Assembly: GCA_031288535.1 (NCBI GenBank)
Contig: JAITRF010000134.1
Coordinates: forward strand, 1 to 32,896
Source of the DNA: Desulfovibrio sp.
GTDB lineage: Bacteria; Desulfobacterota; Desulfovibrionia; Desulfovibrionales; Desulfovibrionaceae
Length of the DNA stretch: 32,896 nucleotides
Direction: 5' to 3'
Positions 1 through 7,980 of this stretch are shown in pieces (position 1 is the first letter of the stretch; each line of letters begins with the position of its first letter). The notes below the pieces were generated by a model. That model made no database searches. It had not been told where the DNA came from and saw nothing but the letters and a program-made list of their open reading frames with translations. The translations under genes and the position numbers were made by a program.

Positions 1-110
1 GTTTTCTGCGGCCGGCTGGCGCGGTACAAGAACCGGTTTATATTTAACCGTTTGATTGGGGATGGTCTGATTTTTGGGGGCGGCGCCCAAATAAATCAGC
101 CCTTCCCTAG
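1..110. other. Left-edge spacer with hairpins
   Basis: No gene can be assigned. All three forward frames end at stops before base 121, so a few terminal codons of a truncated gene could lie in the first ~55 bases, but nothing is recognisable. There is a small hairpin (CGGTT...AACCG, about 33-50) and a larger one at about 67-99 (TTTGGG/CCCAAA core inside CTGATTT/AATCAG outer arms). The second could end a transcript entering from the left, but it has no T tract. Confidence 0.3.
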
Positions 111-206
111 AGCAGTTTAACTTTGAGATTATACACGGTTTATCTTCAGGCCGCGCCCACTTCGGCGCTTAACCGCGCAAATAAATTGCGCTTGTGCCTT
201 CGCGGC
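111..206 (+). repeat. 96-bp dispersed intergenic repeat, copy 1
   Basis: This segment is nearly identical, with roughly ten differences, to 5605-5700 in the same orientation. It begins AGCAGTTTAACTTTGAG and ends with a GCGCAA-ATAAA-TTGCGC hairpin followed by GC-rich sequence. A further small palindrome (GAGCAATTTCA/TGAAATTGCTC) lies just downstream at 231-256. It sits beyond the 3' end of the asparaginase gene. No transposase is linked to either copy. Confidence 0.75.
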
Positions 207-368
207 GGGCGTCCGCTCGCGCGGCCGCCGGAGCAATTTCAAAGTGAAATTGCTCTAGAATTTCCCCCGGAAACGCCAGGTGTTTCGCGCGGCTGCGGCA
301 AAACGGCAGTCTTGCCGCAGCCGCCGGATAGAAACAGCGGGCGGGGTCCTCTTGAATGCGGCTTCGTA

Positions 369-1433
369 TCAATAGGTATCGAAAATACGTTGAATCTCTT
401 TCACGTTCTTGGTTTTGGTGAGGGCGAGCATGAGCAGGATGCGGGCTTTCTGCGCGTTAAGCGAATCGGAGGTGACGAATCCCGCCTCCTCGTCGGCCGC
501 AACCCGCGTAACCATACCCGTGCCGGTTCTCGAGGCGCGCACGACCACAACGCCTTTCTTGGCCGCTTCGGCCAGAATTTTGCGCTGCGGGGTGAAGATG
601 CTGCCGTTGCCCATGCCCGCGACGATTATCCCGGCCGGGTTGCCGGCAAGAATGCCGTTCAGGGCGTCCGGACCGGCATCTACGTATGTGTAGAGAATTT
701 CCACCTTGGGCAGGGAGGTGAGCGAGCTTACGTCAAATTCGCTCTCGCTGGTGTGCTTGCGCAGGCTGCCGCGGTAGAATACCGGCTTGTTGTTCACCAC
801 GTAACCCAAGAAGCCAAGATCGTTGGAGCGGAACGTCTCCGGCTGCAGGGTGTTGGTCTTGGTCACTTCGCGCGCCCCGTTGATCTCGCCGTTCAGGATC
901 AGAAAGGCTCCCTTGCCTTGGGATTCCTTGCTGCCGGCGACGGATACGGCCTGGAGAAGATTCAGCGGCCCGTCCGCGCTCATGGCGGTGGCGGGACGCA
1001 TCGCGCCCACCGTGACCACCGGTTTTTTGCTTTTAACGGTCAGGTTCAGGAAATACACCGTTTCTTCCTGCGTGTCCGTTCCGTGGGTGACGACCACCCC
1101 GTCCGTATCCCCGGCAAAGAGCTCGTTAATCCGTTTGGCCAGTTTGAGCCAGATGTCTATGGTCATGTCGTAGCTGCCGATGTTTGCGATCTGCTCGGCC
1201 TTGATTTGCGCGAAGTCTTTCAGGTTGGGCACGGCGGCGATAAGTTGCTCCGCGGTCAGGTCGCCGGGTTTGTAACCCGTGAGTTGCGTGGCCGAGCCGC
1301 CCGATCCGGCTATGGTGCCTCCCGTCGCCAGAATGCTTACCTTCGGCAGGGCTTCCGCGGAGAAAGCCGGGCCGGACGCCGCAAGCAGGAAAACGGACAG
1401 AACAAGACAAATGACCGGTAAACATATCTTCAT
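369..1433 (-). CDS. ansB: Type II (periplasmic) L-asparaginase
   Basis: This enzyme hydrolyses L-asparagine to aspartate and ammonia in the periplasm. The 354-residue product has a Sec signal peptide (hydrophobic residues 4-20, AxA-type site near 24-26) and the family nucleophile motif ATGGTIAG (Thr40 equals Thr12 of the E. coli enzyme). The second catalytic motif HGTDT is at 117-121, and SADGPLNLL follows later. Length matches AnsB. The start has a good ribosome-binding site (GAGGAGAG about 6 bases upstream). An oddity is that the usual SQDM substrate-binding motif reads SYDM near residues 87-90, replacing the glutamine that contacts substrate in E. coli AnsB. The gene stands alone, with palindromic spacers on both sides. 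The family assignment is firm; glutaminase activity cannot be judged from sequence. Confidence 0.95.
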   Translation of the reverse strand: MKICLPVICLVLSVFLLAASGPAFSAEALPKVSILATGGTIAGSGGSATQLTGYKPGDLTAEQLIAAVPNLKDFAQIKAEQIANIGSYDMTIDIWLKLAKRINELFAGDTDGVVVTHGTDTQEETVYFLNLTVKSKKPVVTVGAMRPATAMSADGPLNLLQAVSVAGSKESQGKGAFLILNGEINGAREVTKTNTLQPETFRSNDLGFLGYVVNNKPVFYRGSLRKHTSESEFDVSSLTSLPKVEILYTYVDAGPDALNGILAGNPAGIIVAGMGNGSIFTPQRKILAEAAKKGVVVVRASRTGTGMVTRVAADEEAGFVTSDSLNAQKARILLMLALTKTKNVKEIQRIFDTY

Positions 1434-1687
1434 AACACTCTCCTCGGCGGATGCCGCGATTGAATTGTGGAACGTAAGATTTCACCTATGCAAATCGCGG
1501 GCCGTTACGCACGCTTTCGCGCACGCGGCCCCGTTCCGGCTTTGGGACAAATCCGGCGCCGTCCCCGGAGGGATTGCCTAAGGCAAATTCACATTCGTGT
1601 TGTAATCCGAAGGAAATTTTCTACATAATTGTCGCAAACAGCGCCTTGCGCATACCCGCCCCGGGCGTTTTGGAGCGATCCGCCCTG

Positions 1688-1752
1688 GCAAAGATCGCAT
1701 CTCTCCGCAAGGATTTGCCCCGCAAAGCTTTGCGGAGGGATGCGATCTTTGC
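1688..1752. repeat. Long near-perfect palindrome in 1434-1838 spacer
   Basis: Two 23-bp arms (1688-1710 and 1730-1752) match at 22 of 23 positions, beginning GCAAAGATCGCATC, around a 19-base loop. It lies in the spacer between two minus-strand genes, about 60 bases upstream of the asparaginase promoter region on one side and downstream of the exporter stop on the other. It has no T tract, so it is probably a REP-like repeat rather than a classical terminator. The rest of the spacer shows no gene. Confidence 0.7.
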
Positions 1753-1838
1753 CCGCAAGCGGGCGGCAATCTCGTTCCAAACCGCATTCAGGCGGGTCTG
1801 AACGCGGAAAGGCGCGCCCGCTTGAATGGCGGTCGGCG

Positions 1839-2795
1839 TCATGGGCCGGGTTTGCGGGTATGCACGGCGATGAGCAGTCCGGCGACGATGGTGAGCATGC
1901 TTGCAAAATGGACCACGAAGATTGGTTCGCCAAGGAGCAGCACGCCTTCGATGCCGCAAAACAGGGGGAGCAGATAATAGATGATGGCGGCCCTGGCCGG
2001 GCCGGCATGGCGCACGGCCAGATTCCAGAGGCCGTAGGCGACGAGGCTTGATCCCAGGCTTATGTAGAGGAGCGCCAGGGCCGCCTGCGCGGAAAACACG
2101 AAAGGCGCGTCGCCGCTTCTTTCCCAGACCGCTCCGGGCAAGGCGAAGACTGTTCCCAGGACCATCATGGCCAGCATGATGCTCATCGCGCTCAATCCCT
2201 CGGGCGTCTTGCGCACCAGAAGGGTATAGATTGCGAAAGGCACGGTGTTGCCGAACATGAACAGGTCCCCTTTCTGAAAGCGCAGGTGCAGCAAGGTCTC
2301 GAGGCTGCCTCTGGAAAGGAGCAGCAAAACCCCGCAAAGGACCAGTCCGACCCCGAGAATCCGCGTGCCGCTCAAAGGTTCCCCGAAGAATACGCGCGAG
2401 AGGACCAGCACGAAAAGCGGGGTGGTTAGGGCGATGATGGAGAGGTTCACCGCTTCGGAGCCTATTGCCGCCACGTAAACGAAGGTGTTGGGAAGGGTCA
2501 GGCCGAGAAAGGAGATCAGGCAGAGATAGGGGAAGCGTCTGCGTATGGCCTGCCAATCCCGCCTGAGTGCCGGCAGGGCGAAAGGAAAAAGCAGTGCGGA
2601 GGCCAGGATGCCGCGTAGCGCCACAAGGGTCAGCGGGGGGACGCGGTCCACGAAAAAGCGCCCGGCAATGAAGTTGCCCGACCAGACCGCCGTGGCCAGA
2701 AAAGCGCAAATAACGCCGAAAAGCTGCGGCCGGGCGGCGATAAGACCGTCTATCATCCGTAGCGGGAACGGTTCCGGACGCATGTCGTCCGACAT
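1839..2795 (-). CDS. EamA/DMT-superfamily transporter
   Basis: This is an inner-membrane permease of the drug/metabolite transporter superfamily, usually exporters of amino acids or other small metabolites. The 318-residue product has about ten hydrophobic segments arranged as two EamA repeats. The first carries the typical motif around NFIAGRFFVDRVPPLTLVALR, and the second repeat includes YISLGSSLVAYGLWNLAVR. The C-terminus ends in a short basic tail. I chose the ATG at 2795 (MSDDM); an in-frame GTG at 2816 and an ATG at 2783 are alternatives and none has a strong ribosome-binding site. It is a single gene with no partner that would reveal a substrate. The family is clear; the substrate is unknown. 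Confidence 0.88.
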   Translation of the reverse strand: MSDDMRPEPFPLRMIDGLIAARPQLFGVICAFLATAVWSGNFIAGRFFVDRVPPLTLVALRGILASALLFPFALPALRRDWQAIRRRFPYLCLISFLGLTLPNTFVYVAAIGSEAVNLSIIALTTPLFVLVLSRVFFGEPLSGTRILGVGLVLCGVLLLLSRGSLETLLHLRFQKGDLFMFGNTVPFAIYTLLVRKTPEGLSAMSIMLAMMVLGTVFALPGAVWERSGDAPFVFSAQAALALLYISLGSSLVAYGLWNLAVRHAGPARAAIIYYLLPLFCGIEGVLLLGEPIFVVHFASMLTIVAGLLIAVHTRKPGP

Positions 2796-2887
2796 TTCAG
2801 CGGACCCGGCCCGCACGGTTTTTTAACCCGCGGATATTTTCAGTTCGTCGTGTCATTTCCAAACTAAAACTGCGATACGCGCCTTTG

Positions 2888-3010
2888 AGATTCGCGGCGG
2901 CGGCAAAGCCGCCTTGCTCCTTACGAAGCCTGCGGCTTCGGGCGACGCTTGCGCATCGCCGCAGGGCCGATGCATCTTGTTGCGTCGGCCCTGCGGAGGG
3001 TATGCAAGGC
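2888..3010. repeat. Cluster of hairpins in the 2796-3434 spacer
   Basis: Several back-to-back palindromes are visible: GGCGGC/GCCGCC near 2892-2912, GAAGC/GCTTC near 2927-2941, and the strongest with 12-bp perfect arms CCGCAGGGCCGA (2959-2970) and TCGGCCCTGCGG (2985-2996). The last resembles REP-type elements. The spacer separates the divergent exporter and LuxR-type genes. No protein-coding gene is convincing here. Confidence 0.6.
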
Positions 3011-3157
3011 AAAGCCCGGCGTCAAGCTGGAATCGCGCTGAGGTGAGAGGCTGCCACAAGGGAATTTCCGGCGAAAAAACCGGGTGGCGCAAATACAGGC
3101 GGACCGCGGCTCCGGCATAAAATTTTCCGGAAATGTGTCCGGAGTGCGTCAAAAGTA

Positions 3158-3188
3158 TTGACCTCGGCGGGAAGATATATTACATAAT
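3158..3188 (+). promoter_or_regulatory. Candidate sigma-70 promoter for the LuxR-type gene
   Basis: TTGACC (3158-3163) is followed after 17 bases by TACATA (3181-3186) in an AT-rich patch that contrasts with its GC-rich surroundings. The leader to the start at 3435 would be about 240 bases long. It contains small hairpins: GTTTCC/GGAAAC near 3199-3217 and TGAGG/CCTCA near 3232-3251. The promoter call is a pattern match only. Confidence 0.35.
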
Positions 3189-3434
3189 CGAGCTACTGTT
3201 TCCTGTTTGAGGAAACGCCGGGTCATTCTTTTGAGGGGCGACGCCGCCTCAGGAGAACAAACCGGCGCTTCCCTGAAAATTCGGAAAAGACCGGCCCGCC
3301 CGTCCACGCATGACGAAGCGGAGCTTATGGAAACGCCGGGGTCCGGGAACCTGGTTTCATATCCCGGCGGCCCTTTTGTAGTCGCTTCAAATCGCGATTA
3401 TCAGAGGAGGATTTAAACTGTTAAGGAGGCGAGC

Positions 3435-4715
3435 ATGCCTGTACGCTATACATACGGTAAATCCGGCGAGTTGCTGGATTGTCTGCTGGAATTATGCGGA
3501 CATATGAATGTGAACGAATTGTTTGACGCCTATCTGCGGCGCATAACCGGCCTCATTTTTTTGGATACCTGCGGTTTTTACATCTACGACAAAGACGGAG
3601 AGGAGGTCGTCGATGTGGGCTCCATCGGAGTGGAGAAGCGTTTTCTGGACCTCTACGAGAAAAAAGGACGGAAAATAGACCCCTTGCTTGCCAAGGTCAA
3701 AGCTGAACGAACCATCTGCTGCTCGGATCAACTGATGAGTCTCGGGGAGTGGCATTCCCACCCGGTCTTCAAGGTTTTCGACCTGGAGCGGATGAGCTAC
3801 ATCATGGACGCCCCGATTTGCCTGTCCGGGCTTCTGGTCGGCACGCTGCACTTTTCGCGTACCATCGAGAACGGGCCTTTCGGAGCCGCCGAGGTGCGGA
3901 TGGTGGAAGTCCTCCGCCGTTTCGTCGAACTCGGCATGTCCAATGCCCTGAAGTACTCGGATATTAAGCGCGACGGCGAAATCTTCCGCCAGGCCCTGCA
4001 TTGTTCCCCTGAAGCGGTGGTGATCGCGGACAGTGGGGGCGAGGTCAGGTTCATGAACCGCTCCGCGGGAGAAATGTTCTCCGGTTTGGGCGAAGGCGCC
4101 GGAGAAGAGGCTGTTCAAAGTCTCATACGGACGGGACGGGATCTCCTGTTGCCGACGGACGGAGCAGGCGCATTGGCGGACGATGAAAAGCCCGTGCGGG
4201 CGGACGGCGGTTTCGGAGCGCCGGAGGCTCGGCAAAATCCGGAACGGATCGTGAACGGCTTCCACGCGTCAGCGGCGGAACGAAAATCCTGGCGGACAGC
4301 GGATGGCTTCGGCCTTTCCGATACAGCCTGGCGGGCGGCGGACAACCCCGGCGTTTTGCAGGCGGGACGCGAATCCGGAGAGGGGGACGGAACACTCCTC
4401 ACTGTCGAAAATGGCGGGCTGCGGGCCGGCCTGTGCGCCCTTCCGGGCACGGCGGGTCTGCTGCTGGCCGTCCTGCGCAAGGGGGAAAGATGCCTGCTCC
4501 CGGTGTGGGAACGGATTCTGAGCAGCCGGGAGAAAGATATCCTGCATCTGGCCGCCAAAGGCCTGCGCAACCGGGAAATCGCCGCCGCCGCCTTTGTTTC
4601 CGTGAACACCGTGAAACGGCATCTGGACAACATGTACGTCAAGCTGAACGTTTCGGGACGCACCTCCTTGGTGGCCAAAGCCTTCGGTTTGAATGAATAT
4701 CCGCATCCAGCGTAA
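3435..4715 (+). CDS. GAF/PAS-containing LuxR-family transcriptional regulator
   Basis: This is a cytoplasmic one-component sensor and DNA-binding regulator of 426 residues. Residues ~10-170 look like a GAF-type sensory domain (LDTCGFYIYDKDGEEV near 43-58). Residues ~183-220 read as the start of a PAS domain (FRQALHCSPEAVVIADSGGE). Residues ~360-420 form a LuxR/GerE helix-turn-helix (LSSREKDILHLAAKGLRNRE, then NTVKRHLDNMYVKL). Between them (~235-320) is a low-complexity, Arg/Ala/Gly/Asp-rich stretch with imperfect internal repeats (ADGGFG, TADGFG, RAADNPG), unusual for a PAS core. AAGGAGG at 3423-3429 makes a strong ribosome-binding site. No kinase or quorum-sensing synthase is adjacent, so the signal and targets are unknown. 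An intrinsic terminator follows at 4933. Confidence 0.88.
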   Translation: MPVRYTYGKSGELLDCLLELCGHMNVNELFDAYLRRITGLIFLDTCGFYIYDKDGEEVVDVGSIGVEKRFLDLYEKKGRKIDPLLAKVKAERTICCSDQLMSLGEWHSHPVFKVFDLERMSYIMDAPICLSGLLVGTLHFSRTIENGPFGAAEVRMVEVLRRFVELGMSNALKYSDIKRDGEIFRQALHCSPEAVVIADSGGEVRFMNRSAGEMFSGLGEGAGEEAVQSLIRTGRDLLLPTDGAGALADDEKPVRADGGFGAPEARQNPERIVNGFHASAAERKSWRTADGFGLSDTAWRAADNPGVLQAGRESGEGDGTLLTVENGGLRAGLCALPGTAGLLLAVLRKGERCLLPVWERILSSREKDILHLAAKGLRNREIAAAAFVSVNTVKRHLDNMYVKLNVSGRTSLVAKAFGLNEYPHPA

Positions 4716-4734
4716 CGCGCGCTGAAGAGCGAAA

Positions 4735-4838
4735 TGCTCGCTTGACGGCGGGCAAAGCTCGCCTGCAAGCGTTTCTCTGCAAGGATTTGCAAGCGAATCC
4801 TTGCAGAGCGGTCCGACTTTTCAAAGTTGAACTGCTCC
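4735..4838 (-). repeat. Dispersed repeat family R2, copy 1
   Basis: Read on the minus strand from 4838, this segment begins GGAGCAGTTCAACTTTGAAA and continues through a GCAAGGATT...AATCCTTGC hairpin. It ends in a GCAGGCGAGCTTTGCCCGCC-type stem. It is clearly related to 9990-10083 on the plus strand and shares its first ~17 bases with the 96-bp repeat at 5605. It lies just downstream of the LuxR-type gene. Confidence 0.65.
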
Positions 4839-4840
4839 AG

Positions 4841-4881
4841 ATGGCCGTCCGCCCCGGACATCGTCCGGGACGGACGGCCAT
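4841..4881. repeat. Perfect-stem hairpin abutting repeat R2
   Basis: ATGGCCGTCCG (4841-4851) pairs with CGGACGGCCAT (4871-4881), and the interior also pairs (CCGGAC/GTCCGG), giving an almost fully paired ~41-base stem. There is no T tract. It sits between the LuxR-type stop and the terminator at 4933. Confidence 0.6.
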
Positions 4882-4932
4882 TCTCGCAGGTCTTGCGCCG
4901 GCGTACGGATTCCCCCTTGCGGAAATCCGCAA

Positions 4933-4962
4933 AAATCACCCGTTCGGGTGATTTCCTTTTTC
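4933..4962 (+). terminator. Rho-independent terminator
   Basis: AAATCACCC (4933-4941) pairs with GGGTGATTT (4946-4954) across a four-base loop and is followed by CCTTTTTCC. This is a good intrinsic terminator on the plus strand and most simply ends the LuxR-type transcript about 220 bases after its stop. The A-rich left arm gives it some minus-strand potential too. Confidence 0.75.
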
Positions 4963-5458
4963 CCGAACCCCGTTATTCTGCAATCGCAATTTCACTTTGG
5001 GATTGCCCGGCGACGCGACGCGTAGCGGTTATAACCGGACGTTTCCGTATTTCGCCGACCGTCGCCGGTTTCGGAAGAGATTGACAATAACGCCGCTCAG
5101 GCGGCGAATCCATATGCCTGGAGTGGTTGGATGCTCAGGACGATTTCAGACAGGGGCGCGCTCATGAGGGTGGCACGGTATCGCAGGCGAACGGGGGATT
5201 TCCTGCGGACGGCCGGCGCCGTCACGGGCGCCCGGTCGCGCGGCGGACGCCTCGCGGCCGGTGAATTCGGAGGTCCCTGAGGCCGGCTTTATCCTGAAGC
5301 GTTGTCGCCCGCGCCTTCCGTTTCCTTGTCTCCGGCATCTGCCCGGGGCGGGCGAAAAGCGGAAATACGGGGATAACCGATTGCCAACAATGGGCGATAC
5401 GCCCAGATTAACTTCTTCGCGGGGATTTTCCGGCTCTCCGCGAAGAATTTTTTTTAGA
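4963..5458 (+). other. Gene-poor region ending in a strong terminator
   Basis: No convincing protein gene is present. A perfect -35 hexamer TTGACA (5081-5086) lies upstream, but its -10 is poor, and a CGCCGC-TCAG-GCGGCG hairpin occupies 5091-5106. A 49-codon Arg/Gly-rich ORF starts at 5131 (ATG after GGAGTGG) and stops at about 5280; I do not consider it established. Because a strong terminator closes the region at 5413-5455 with no gene in front, an untranslated RNA of roughly 300 bases is possible. I could not match it to any known ncRNA family. Confidence 0.3.
5413..5455 (+). terminator. Strong rho-independent terminator without an assigned gene
   Basis: TTCTTCGCGG (5413-5422) pairs perfectly with CCGCGAAGAA (5438-5447) and is followed by eight T residues. 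This is the best intrinsic terminator in the window. It lies about 700 bases beyond the LuxR-type stop, with another terminator in between, so it probably ends a separate transcript. Confidence 0.85.
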
Positions 5459-5601
5459 GGGAACCTCTACAAACCAGGATTTTTGTTTCCTGGCAAGGAA
5501 GGCGAGTTTCGACAAGTGGGAGTATATTCAACATATTCGACCCGTTGGCGAAAGGAGCCTGACGCCGCCAAGAGGCAAAAAGACGGTTTATAAAGGTTCC
5601 C
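5459..5601. repeat. 143-bp element bounded by inverted repeats
   Basis: The 17-base ends GGGAACCTCTACAAACC (5459-5475) and GGTTTATAAAGGTTCCC (5585-5601) are inverted copies with two mismatches. Inside is a further hairpin, CCAGG/CCTGG near 5475-5494. The mismatches would be G-U pairs in a minus-strand transcript. It looks like a small non-autonomous mobile element or a long structured RNA. It lies between a terminator and the 96-bp repeat, and no transposase is nearby. Confidence 0.55.
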
Positions 5602-5604
5602 TGG

Positions 5605-5700
5605 AGCAGTTCAACTTTGAGATTATACACGGTTTATCTTCAGTCCGCGCCCGCTCCGGCGCTTAACCGCGCAAATAAATTGCGCTTGCGCCTTCGTGGC
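5605..5700 (+). repeat. 96-bp dispersed intergenic repeat, copy 2
   Basis: This is the second copy of the segment at 111-206, same orientation, with the same GCGCAA/TTGCGC hairpin near its end. It lies immediately upstream of the trehalose-6-phosphate synthase gene and could influence its expression. The in-frame ATG at 5712 falls at the edge of this repeat, which argues against using it as the start of that gene. Confidence 0.75.
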
Positions 5701-5792
5701 AGGGCGCGCTTTTGCCGCGGACGCCCATGCTCAAGCGCAGGACGCAATTTTGCGCTGTATGTGAAATAAGGCTTGCCGCAAAGGTCAAGGCC

Positions 5793-7958
5793 ATGAAATA
5801 CGTTATCATTTCCAACAGATTGCCGGTCTCGCTGGCCGGCGAGGGCGAGGATCTTACTCTTGAGCGCAGTAGCGGCGGTCTGGCCACGGGTCTGGATTCT
5901 CTCGAAACCGCAACGGAAAAACACTGGCTCGGCTGGCCGGGGGTCCACGTCCGGGAGGCGTCAACGCAGGCGCGCATAGCCGCCGATCTGAAAAAACAGC
6001 GTCTCTATCCCGTCTGGCTCAGCCAGGAACAGATACAGGACTACTACGAAGGCTACTGCAACAGCATCCTCTGGCCCCTGTCACACTATTTTTTCAGCTA
6101 TATAGAATACAAGGAGCTATATTGGGAGACGTACCGGGAAGTCAACGGGCTTTTCTGCCGGGAGGCTCTTAAAATCATCGAGCCGGGTGATTGGGTATGG
6201 ATCCACGATTATCATCTCATGCTCCTGCCCGGCCTTATCCGGGAGCGGATGCCCGAGGTCGGCATCGGCTATTTCCACCATATTCCCTTCCCTTCCTATG
6301 AACTCTTCCGCTGTCTTCCGGAGCGGGGCGAAATCCTGCGCGGGCTTTTGGGGGCGGATATCGCGGGTTTTCACGTCCACGACTACATGCGCCATTTCAT
6401 CAGTTCGCTCTACAGGGTGCTGAACCTGGACTGCCGCCTGGACGAGGTGCGGCTGAACAATCGCGTCACCCGCGTCGAAGCCTTCCCGATGGGCATCAAT
6501 TACAGCCTGTACAACGAAGGCCCGGCAGGCCCGGAAGCGGCGGCCTTTGCGGAGGAAGTGCGCAAACTGGTGGGCGAGTGCAAAATAATCCTGTCCGTGG
6601 ACCGCCTGGACTACAGCAAGGGCATCCTGTTCCGTCTGGAGAGCTATGCGGCTTTCCTGGACAACAACCCGGAATACAGGGGACGGGTGACGCTTGTCAT
6701 GGTTGTCGTTCCTTCGCGGGACGGGGTGGAGAAATACGCGGCCCTGAAAGACGGGATCGACAAGATGATCGGCGCGATCAACGGCGCTTACGCCCGCGTG
6801 GACTGGACGCCCGTGCATTATTTCTACCGCTCCTTTCCCGTTCCCGCACTGACCGCCCTCTATCACATGGCGGACATAGCCCTCGTCACTCCCCTGCGCG
6901 ACGGCATGAACCTGGTGGCCAAAGAGTATCTGGCGGCAAAAGGGAACCGCCCCGGAGTGATTATTCTGAGTGAAATGGCCGGGGCCTCGGTCGAGCTCTC
7001 CGATGCGTTGATCGTCAATCCCATGGACACGAGGCGGATGGAAAAGGCCCTGCTCGAGGCCCTGACCATGCCGGAAGACGAGCAGATGCGCGCCCTGCGC
7101 GGCATGCAGCGCACCGTCTCCAGGTATGACGTGAAGAAATGGGCGAGCGACTTCTTTTCCGGACTGCGCGAAGCAAAGGCGCGCAATGACGCCATGCGGG
7201 AAAAATTCCTTGAGAAAGAGAAAATCCTGCATCTGTTGGACGCTTACCGTTTGGCGGAAAAGCGTCTTCTGCTTCTGGACTATGACGGGACCCTTGTTCC
7301 CCTGGCGAAAAGACCGGCCCTGGCCTACCCCCGGCCGCCCCTGCCGGAAATCCTGGCCGCCCTTGCCGTAGATCCCGGCAACAAGATCGTGATATGCAGC
7401 GGCCGCGACCGGGAAACTCTGGAAAAGTGGCTCGGTTCGCTGAATGTCGACATTTCCGCGGAACACGGGGCCTTTTTCAGGGAAAACGGGGTCTGGGGCC
7501 GGGTTCTCGAGGCCGCTCCCTGGGATGAGGAAATCCTGGACATAATGGAGAAGATTGCGGACAAGACGCCAAGATCCGCGGTCGAGCGGAAAACGACGGC
7601 CCTGGTCTGGCATTATCGGGAAGTGGACCCCTGGCTTTCGGACTTGCGCGTCACCCAGCTCATTAACGCCCTGATCACCCCCTGCACGCGTCTCGGTTTG
7701 CAAATCATGCAGGGCAACAAAATAGTGGAGGTGAAGCAGGCCGGCTTCAACAAAGGCACCGAGGTGAAACGTCTGCTGGCGAAGGACACTTACGATTTCT
7801 ATCTGGCCATGGGCGACGACACCACGGATCAGGACATGTTCGCCGCCCTTCCGCCGGAGGCGGTCAGCATCAATGTGGGGTTTTTTTCCGACGCGGCCAT
7901 GTTCTACCTGCCGGATCAGGAGGGGGCGCTCGCCCTCCTGGCCTCTTTGAGCGCCTGA
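5793..7958 (+). CDS. otsAB: Fused trehalose-6-phosphate synthase/phosphatase (OtsA-OtsB)
   Basis: This bifunctional cytoplasmic enzyme makes trehalose from UDP-glucose (or another NDP-glucose) and glucose-6-phosphate via trehalose-6-phosphate. The 721-residue product starts with the GT20 motif ISNRLPVSL. It continues with DWVWIHDYHLMLLPGLIR, FHIPFPSYELFRCLP-like and DRLDYSKG motifs through about residue 465. A HAD-type phosphatase domain follows from about 485, with DYDGT at 496-500, a CSGRDRETL motif and GDDTTDQDM near the end. Both active sites look intact. I chose the ATG at 5793 because homology begins there; the longer form from 5712 would run through a repeat. The next gene, a GH15 enzyme, suggests a trehalose turnover unit, used for osmotic or stress protection. 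Confidence 0.95.
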   Translation: MKYVIISNRLPVSLAGEGEDLTLERSSGGLATGLDSLETATEKHWLGWPGVHVREASTQARIAADLKKQRLYPVWLSQEQIQDYYEGYCNSILWPLSHYFFSYIEYKELYWETYREVNGLFCREALKIIEPGDWVWIHDYHLMLLPGLIRERMPEVGIGYFHHIPFPSYELFRCLPERGEILRGLLGADIAGFHVHDYMRHFISSLYRVLNLDCRLDEVRLNNRVTRVEAFPMGINYSLYNEGPAGPEAAAFAEEVRKLVGECKIILSVDRLDYSKGILFRLESYAAFLDNNPEYRGRVTLVMVVVPSRDGVEKYAALKDGIDKMIGAINGAYARVDWTPVHYFYRSFPVPALTALYHMADIALVTPLRDGMNLVAKEYLAAKGNRPGVIILSEMAGASVELSDALIVNPMDTRRMEKALLEALTMPEDEQMRALRGMQRTVSRYDVKKWASDFFSGLREAKARNDAMREKFLEKEKILHLLDAYRLAEKRLLLLDYDGTLVPLAKRPALAYPRPPLPEILAALAVDPGNKIVICSGRDRETLEKWLGSLNVDISAEHGAFFRENGVWGRVLEAAPWDEEILDIMEKIADKTPRSAVERKTTALVWHYREVDPWLSDLRVTQLINALITPCTRLGLQIMQGNKIVEVKQAGFNKGTEVKRLLAKDTYDFYLAMGDDTTDQDMFAALPPEAVSINVGFFSDAAMFYLPDQEGALALLASLSA

Positions 7959-7980
7959 CGTCCGATTGCAAAAATAGTTT

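Noticed and set aside
123-1421. 432-codon open frame on the plus strand
   Set aside because: It is antisense to the well-supported asparaginase gene and has no recognisable motif; GC-rich DNA gives long shadow frames.
5261-5593. 110-codon open frame on the plus strand
   Set aside because: It runs through the strong terminator and the inverted-repeat element and has no ribosome-binding site or motif.
6117-7703. 528-codon open frame on the minus strand
   Set aside because: It lies wholly opposite the otsAB fusion, whose motifs are clear.
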